The notes under the pieces are model-generated. The model did no database searches. It saw only the letters and a list, made by a program, of their open reading frames with translations, and had not been told where the DNA came from. The translations under genes were made by a program, and so were the position numbers. Below are positions 14,810 through 18,011 of a stretch of DNA of 18,011 nucleotides, piece by piece. The stretch is taken from positions 1-18,011 of the forward strand of contig JAITOI010000176.1 in NCBI GenBank assembly GCA_031289995.1. Direction: 5' to 3'. Position 1 is the stretch's first letter. The number at the start of each line of letters is the position of its first letter. This DNA is from Prevotellaceae bacterium. Its GTDB lineage: Bacteria > Bacteroidota > Bacteroidia > Bacteroidales > UBA932.

Positions 14810-16846
14810 ATGAAAAAAATAGTATTGCTTGCGGCAACTCTTACTGCTGCAAGCGTCGGCGCACAGGACATTCCAACGCCGTTAGACTCGATTATGATGT
14901 CGGGCGAGGTGGAAACCGTGCAGGTGTACGGCCGACAAAAGGGCACGTCGGTGTCGCGCATCAACCCCATTCTCACCGAAAAAATTTCGTCCGCAGGGCT
15001 GAAAAAGTTGGCGTGCTGCAACATTGGCGAAAGCTTCGAAAACAGCGCCACCGTTACGGTTGGCTTCAGCGACGCGGTGTCGGGCACAAAGCAAATTCGT
15101 ATGCTGGGGCTGGCGGGCATCTACACGCAGCTGCTCGACGAAAGCCGCCCCGCCATGCGCGGCATTGCCTCGCCCTACGCGCTTGCGTACATCCCCGGCG
15201 CATGGCTCGAAAGCCTGCAAATCTCGAAGGGCACATCGTCTGTGGCTGGCGGATACGAAGGGCTGACGGGGCAAATCAACATGGAGTTTCGCAAGCCCAC
15301 GAGCGAAGACCGCCTGTTTGTGAACGCCTACCTCAACAGCGAGCTGCGCGCGGAGCTCAACCTCAGCTCGGCTTTCGCGCTGTCGCCAACGCTTAGCAGC
15401 ATTGTGCTGGCGCACGCATCGAGCGATTTCATGCAGGTGGACGTCAACAACGATGGCTTCGCTGACCAGCCCTCGGCGCAGCAGCTCAACGCTGCCAGCC
15501 GCTGGCTCTACACGCTTGCCAATGGCGCCGTGCTGCACGCGGGGCTGAACGCGCTGGCCGAGGACAGGCTGGGCGGGCAGATGGGCTTTGACCGCAAGGC
15601 CGACCGTAACGACACCGCCAAGTATGGCAGCTTCATCACCAACCGACGCATCAACGCCTACGCCAAGCTGGGCAAGGCTTTTGGAAGCAACGCGCAGCAC
15701 AGTGCGGCGCTGGTGGCCGACTATGCGTGGCACGAGCAGCAGTCGTTTTTTGGCCAAAAAGTTTACAACGCCACGCAGCATTCGACCTACCTCAACGCCT
15801 TGCTGCTGCTGGGTTTGGCAGAGCATCACAGCGCGAGCTTCGGGCTGAATTTGCGCGGCGATTTTTACGACGAGGACTACCAATTTGGCAGCCGCGCCGT
15901 TGGCAACAAGAGCTGGCTACTGCACCAAAACGAAGGCGTGGCGGGCGCTTTCGGCGAGTACACCTACCAGCTGCACGACAAGCTCACCGCCATTGCCGGA
16001 TTGCGTGCCGACTACCACAACCTCCACGGATTTTTTGCTACGCCTCGCCTGCACGTGAAGTACAACGTTACGCCATCGCTCGTGGCGCGCGCCTCGGCAG
16101 GTCGCGCGTTGCGCTCGCCCAACGTGTTTGCCGACAACCTGTGGGCGCTGGCCAACCGCCGCGACATCGTGGCCGTGGAGCGTCCCCAAATGGAGGATGC
16201 GTGGAACTTTGGCCTTAGCCTCACGGCCTACCTGCACCACAACGACGAGGAGTTTGCCACGATTGGCGTGGACGTGTTTCGCACGCAGTTCGTCAACCAG
16301 CTCATCGTTGACCAGGAGGTGAGCGGCAACCAAATTCTCATCTACAACCTCGACGGGCGCTCGTTTGCCAACAGCTATCAGGTTGACATGAGCGTGCAGC
16401 CGGTGGAGAGGCTCGAAGTGTTTGCCACCTTTCGCTACAGCGACACGCGGGTTCAGCTGCGCGAGGCAGGCTTTGCGCAAAAGCCGCTCGTGGACAAGTT
16501 CAAGGGCCTGCTCAACGTGTCGTACGCCACGCGCTTCAACCGCTGGATGTTTGACGTAACGGCGCAACTCAACGGCCAGATGCGATTGCCCGGCAGCAGC
16601 TACGTGAACTACGACTACGGTGTGGGCAACGGCTACTCGCCCATCTACCCCATGTTTCTTGCGCAGGTAACGCACAAAATCCGAGCTGTTGAGCTGTACG
16701 TAGGCTGCGAAAATATTGGCAACTACATGCAGCAGCATCCCGTGATTTCTGTCGCCTCGCCTTCGTCCGACGACTTCAACGCCGGCGTGGTGTGGGGGCC
16801 GCTGATGGGAAGAAAATTTTACCTCGGAGTTAGGTGGAAGATATAG
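14810..16846 (+). CDS. TonB-dependent outer-membrane receptor, probably metal-related
   Basis: The ATG at 14810 gives 678 residues with a signal peptide cut near SVGAQ-D (about 19). The plug domain follows: VETVQVYGR, LACCNIGESFENSATV (67-82, two adjacent cysteines), GTKQIRMLGLAG, LLDESRPAMRGI, and GGYEGLTGQINMEFRKP ending near 163. The rest is a 22-strand-type barrel ending in MGRKFYLGVRWKI. The CCN-ESFENSA...SDAVSG signature belongs to a Bacteroidota receptor family often found beside HYC_CC_PP proteins and heavy-metal genes; copper or another metal is a plausible ligand, but the substrate is not shown by the sequence. Many Bacteroidota receptors carry an N-terminal carboxypeptidase-like domain; it is absent here. 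The gene lies 87 bp after the Cys-rich gene with no -7 box between, so the two are probably co-transcribed. Its stop overlaps lipB by 17 bp. Confidence 0.92.
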   Translation: MKKIVLLAATLTAASVGAQDIPTPLDSIMMSGEVETVQVYGRQKGTSVSRINPILTEKISSAGLKKLACCNIGESFENSATVTVGFSDAVSGTKQIRMLGLAGIYTQLLDESRPAMRGIASPYALAYIPGAWLESLQISKGTSSVAGGYEGLTGQINMEFRKPTSEDRLFVNAYLNSELRAELNLSSAFALSPTLSSIVLAHASSDFMQVDVNNDGFADQPSAQQLNAASRWLYTLANGAVLHAGLNALAEDRLGGQMGFDRKADRNDTAKYGSFITNRRINAYAKLGKAFGSNAQHSAALVADYAWHEQQSFFGQKVYNATQHSTYLNALLLLGLAEHHSASFGLNLRGDFYDEDYQFGSRAVGNKSWLLHQNEGVAGAFGEYTYQLHDKLTAIAGLRADYHNLHGFFATPRLHVKYNVTPSLVARASAGRALRSPNVFADNLWALANRRDIVAVERPQMEDAWNFGLSLTAYLHHNDEEFATIGVDVFRTQFVNQLIVDQEVSGNQILIYNLDGRSFANSYQVDMSVQPVERLEVFATFRYSDTRVQLREAGFAQKPLVDKFKGLLNVSYATRFNRWMFDVTAQLNGQMRLPGSSYVNYDYGVGNGYSPIYPMFLAQVTHKIRAVELYVGCENIGNYMQQHPVISVASPSSDDFNAGVVWGPLMGRKFYLGVRWKI

Positions 16847-17513
16847 CTGCCCCGAACACCTCCTCAAATTTTTCGCACACAATCGCCCTCACCTCATCCA
16901 TGCTCAGCCCGCGCCCCAGCTCGTTTGCGAGCGATGTAACGCCCTTGTCGGTGAAGCCGCAGGGGTTGATGAGGGCGAAGCATCGCAGGTCGGTGTTGAC
17001 GTTGAGGGCGAAGCCGTGCATGGTAACGGCGTGCGAGCAGCGCACGCCAATGGCGCAGAGCTTGCGGGCACGCGGGCTGTGAGGGTCGAGCCACACGCCT
17101 GCGGCCTGCGGCAGGCGTGTGGCGTGCAAGCCGTAGGCAGCAACGGTGCGGATGACCACCTCTTCGAGCCGCTCCACGTACTGCTTCACGCCAATGCCCA
17201 GCTGGTCGAGGCGCAGGATGGGATAGGCCACCAGCTGGCCGGGGCCGTGGTAGGTGATGTCGCCGCCGCGGTTGGTTTTGACCAGCTCGGCCTGCATGGA
17301 TTGCAGCTGCAGCGCGTCCGCAAGGAGGTTGGCCTCGTGGCCATTTTTGCCCAGCGTGTACACGTGCGGATGCTCCACGAAGAGGAGGAAATTTTGGCTG
17401 CGCTCGCTGCGAGATTTCTCGTCTACGAGCTGGGCGTGCAAGATTTCTTGCTGCTGCCAGGCTTCGCGGTAGCTGAGGGTGCCTAAGTTGATGCGGGTGA
17501 ATAGGGGGGGCAT
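16830..17513 (-). CDS. lipB: Octanoyl-[acyl-carrier-protein]:protein octanoyltransferase LipB
   Basis: This 227-residue enzyme moves octanoate from acyl carrier protein to lipoyl domains, such as GcvH, before LipA adds sulphur. Signature motifs are FVEHPHVYTLGKNG (45-58), NRGGDITYHGPGQLVAYPIL (81-100), ARKLCAIGVR with the catalytic lysine at 151, MHGFALNVNTDL (165-176) and INPCGFTDKGVTSL with the catalytic cysteine at 185. Length and motifs are normal. The frame stays open 59 codons further upstream, but I chose the ATG at 17513-17511. The longer form would add a low-complexity, non-conserved segment that runs through the -7 box, and the ATG lies about 20 nt after that box. The 3' end overlaps the convergent receptor gene by 17 bp. 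Confidence 0.95.
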   Translation of the reverse strand: MPPLFTRINLGTLSYREAWQQQEILHAQLVDEKSRSERSQNFLLFVEHPHVYTLGKNGHEANLLADALQLQSMQAELVKTNRGGDITYHGPGQLVAYPILRLDQLGIGVKQYVERLEEVVIRTVAAYGLHATRLPQAAGVWLDPHSPRARKLCAIGVRCSHAVTMHGFALNVNTDLRCFALINPCGFTDKGVTSLANELGRGLSMDEVRAIVCEKFEEVFGAAISST

Positions 17514-17533
17514 GGGGTGATGGTTTTTATGGG

Positions 17534-17541
17534 CAAAGGTA
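17534..17541 (-). promoter_or_regulatory. -7 box of the lipB promoter
   Basis: On the minus strand TACCTTTG (17541-17534) matches TAnnTTTG and lies 20 nt before the chosen lipB ATG. No TTG stands at the -33 distance; repeats of TTTGAGATT occupy that region. Confidence 0.6.
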
Positions 17542-17552
17542 GTGAAAATGGT

Positions 17553-17582
17553 TTTGAGATTTGAGATTAGGGATTTGAGATT
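17553..17582. repeat. Short direct repeats TTTGAGATT upstream of lipB
   Basis: TTTGAGATT occurs at 17553-17561, 17560-17568 (overlapping by two bases) and 17574-17582. Simple repeats of this kind are frequent between genes in Bacteroidota. Similar TTTGAAATC copies lie at 10586-10617. Confidence 0.7.
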
Positions 17583-17662
17583 GTTCCGCACAGGTTGCCC
17601 ATTATGAGGAGCTGATACCAAGCCGCTATCAAGATAATGGTTTTGATAGCAGTTTAGTCTGA

Positions 17663-17898
17663 GGTTTTGCAATGGGTTAGATTGTAGCATGGAACCTCAT
17701 TTTCACCTCAATTTTCAAACAAAACAACCTCAGTAGAAACGCGGCATGACACGTCTCTACAACCTCATTACCTCATTAAAATTACAATGAGGTAATGAGG
17801 TTGAGAGCTATTATTCTCCCTCGGCTACTGAGGTTGTTTTGTTGAAGAAAATTAGGTTGAAATGAGGTTTGCTGCCACTGTCCACCCATTGCAAAACC
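17663..17898. repeat. 236-bp nested imperfect palindrome
   Basis: Three sets of inverted arms share one centre. The outer arms are a perfect 15-bp pair, GGTTTTGCAATGGGT (17663-17677) and its complement (17884-17898). The middle arms are 17693-17736 and 17825-17869, about 44 bp with a few mismatches, both containing ACAACCTCAGTAG or its complement. The inner arms are a perfect 18-bp pair, 17760-17777 and 17786-17803, around an 8-nt loop. The motif AACCTCA or its complement recurs in every arm. There is no open reading frame of note inside. It could be a non-autonomous foldback (MITE-like) element or an old inverted duplication. Confidence 0.85.
17733..17760. repeat. 28-bp palindrome inside the left arm region
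   Basis: The stretch beginning GTAGAAACG and ending CGTCTCTAC is an imperfect palindrome centred on CATG, with mismatches at three symmetrical positions. It fills the left interval between the middle and inner arms of the large palindrome, and it has no matching partner in the right interval (17804-17824). Confidence 0.6.
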
Positions 17899-17907
17899 GT
17901 ATTTTTG
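17878..17907 (+). promoter_or_regulatory. Possible promoter reading out of the window
   Basis: TATTTTTG (17900-17907) fits TAnnTTTG, and CTG stands 19 nt upstream where TTG is expected. The sequence is T-rich, so a chance match is possible. It would transcribe the last 100 nt toward an unseen downstream gene. Confidence 0.3.
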
Positions 17908-17924
17908 CAGGCAACCTTAGTAGT

Positions 17925-17972
17925 CAGGGATGCGTGTGTGGTCTTGCGCACAGAGCACAAGCCTCTGCCCTG
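17925..17972 (+). other. Possible three-way-junction RNA fold
   Basis: Three 5-bp helices join with almost no unpaired bases: CAGGG (17925-17929) with CCCTG (17968-17972), TGCGT (17931-17935) with GCGCA (17946-17950), and CAGAG (17951-17955) with CTCTG (17963-17967). It follows the possible promoter at 17878-17907. I recognise no known RNA family, and short helices can arise by chance. Confidence 0.25.
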
Positions 17973-17988
17973 CCATAAAAACGACCTC

Positions 17989-18011
17989 CGACCCCATAAT
18001 TTATGAGGTCG
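17989..18011. repeat. 23-bp near-perfect palindrome at window end
   Basis: CGACCCCATAA and TTATGAGGTCG pair in 10 of 11 positions around a single central T. The window ends at its last base, so it may continue or be part of a larger element. There is no T-run within view to make it a terminator. Confidence 0.5.

Noticed and set aside
14882..15883. Minus-strand open frame of 333 codons opposite the TonB receptor
   Set aside because: The receptor signatures are on the plus strand; the opposite frame is a codon-bias shadow.
17514..17690. Upstream extension of lipB by 59 codons
   Set aside because: It crosses the -7 box and the TTTGAGATT repeats and adds residues not expected in LipB.
17693..17869. 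CRISPR array suggested by recurring ACCTCATT/AATGAGGT motifs
   Set aside because: The copies are inverted about a centre and unevenly spaced, with no constant-length spacers and no cas genes nearby.
17917..17997. Minus-strand open frame of 26 codons near the right edge
   Set aside because: Very short, no recognisable sequence and no promoter. It overlaps the possible RNA fold and cannot be supported.

Overview
The window comes from a member of the phylum Bacteroidota. The evidence is a full-length SprA/Sov translocon gene (type IX secretion, T9SS), a ruvA-sprA-gcvH gene order typical of that phylum, repeated TAnnTTTG-type -7 promoter boxes (nearly all TACCTTTG), almost no Shine-Dalgarno sequences, and a TonB-dependent receptor of a Bacteroidota-type family. 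Genes are fairly GC-rich and the gaps between them strongly AT-rich. I cannot name the genus.

Layout, left to right. (1) 1-705, minus: 5' part of alanine dehydrogenase, cut by the window edge, with its promoter at 734-764. (2) 1056-1245, minus: a tRNA-Arg(ACG) gene with its own promoter and intrinsic terminator. (3) 1332-2831, plus: an LptF/LptG-family lipopolysaccharide export permease whose 3' end overlaps the convergent gcvH by 47 bp. (4) 2785-12281, minus: a probable operon pdxA-like > ruvA > sprA > gcvH. (5) 12518-14197, plus: a lipoprotein with an OmpA-like and a TPR-like part, divergent from pdxA and closed by a strong terminator. (6) 14294-16846, plus: a small Cys-rich secreted protein of the HYC_CC_PP type followed by a TonB-dependent receptor, read here as a metal-related uptake pair. 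(7) 16830-17513, minus: lipB, overlapping the receptor gene by 17 bp. (8) 17514-18011: a non-coding tail holding a 236-bp nested palindrome and some possible RNA structure.

How the genes fit together. LptF/G, SprA, the lipoprotein and the receptor all serve the outer membrane: LPS export, protein secretion, and probably metal uptake. GcvH needs lipoylation, and LipB is the octanoyltransferase that starts it, so both ends of that step lie in this window although they are far apart. RuvA is a DNA repair and recombination protein.

The most unusual points are: the PdxA homologue, which keeps the fold signatures but has lost two of the three metal-binding histidines and the substrate-binding histidines; the nested palindrome at the right end; and the Cys-rich protein/receptor pair, driven by a near-consensus promoter placed so close to the start codon that the mRNA may be leaderless.
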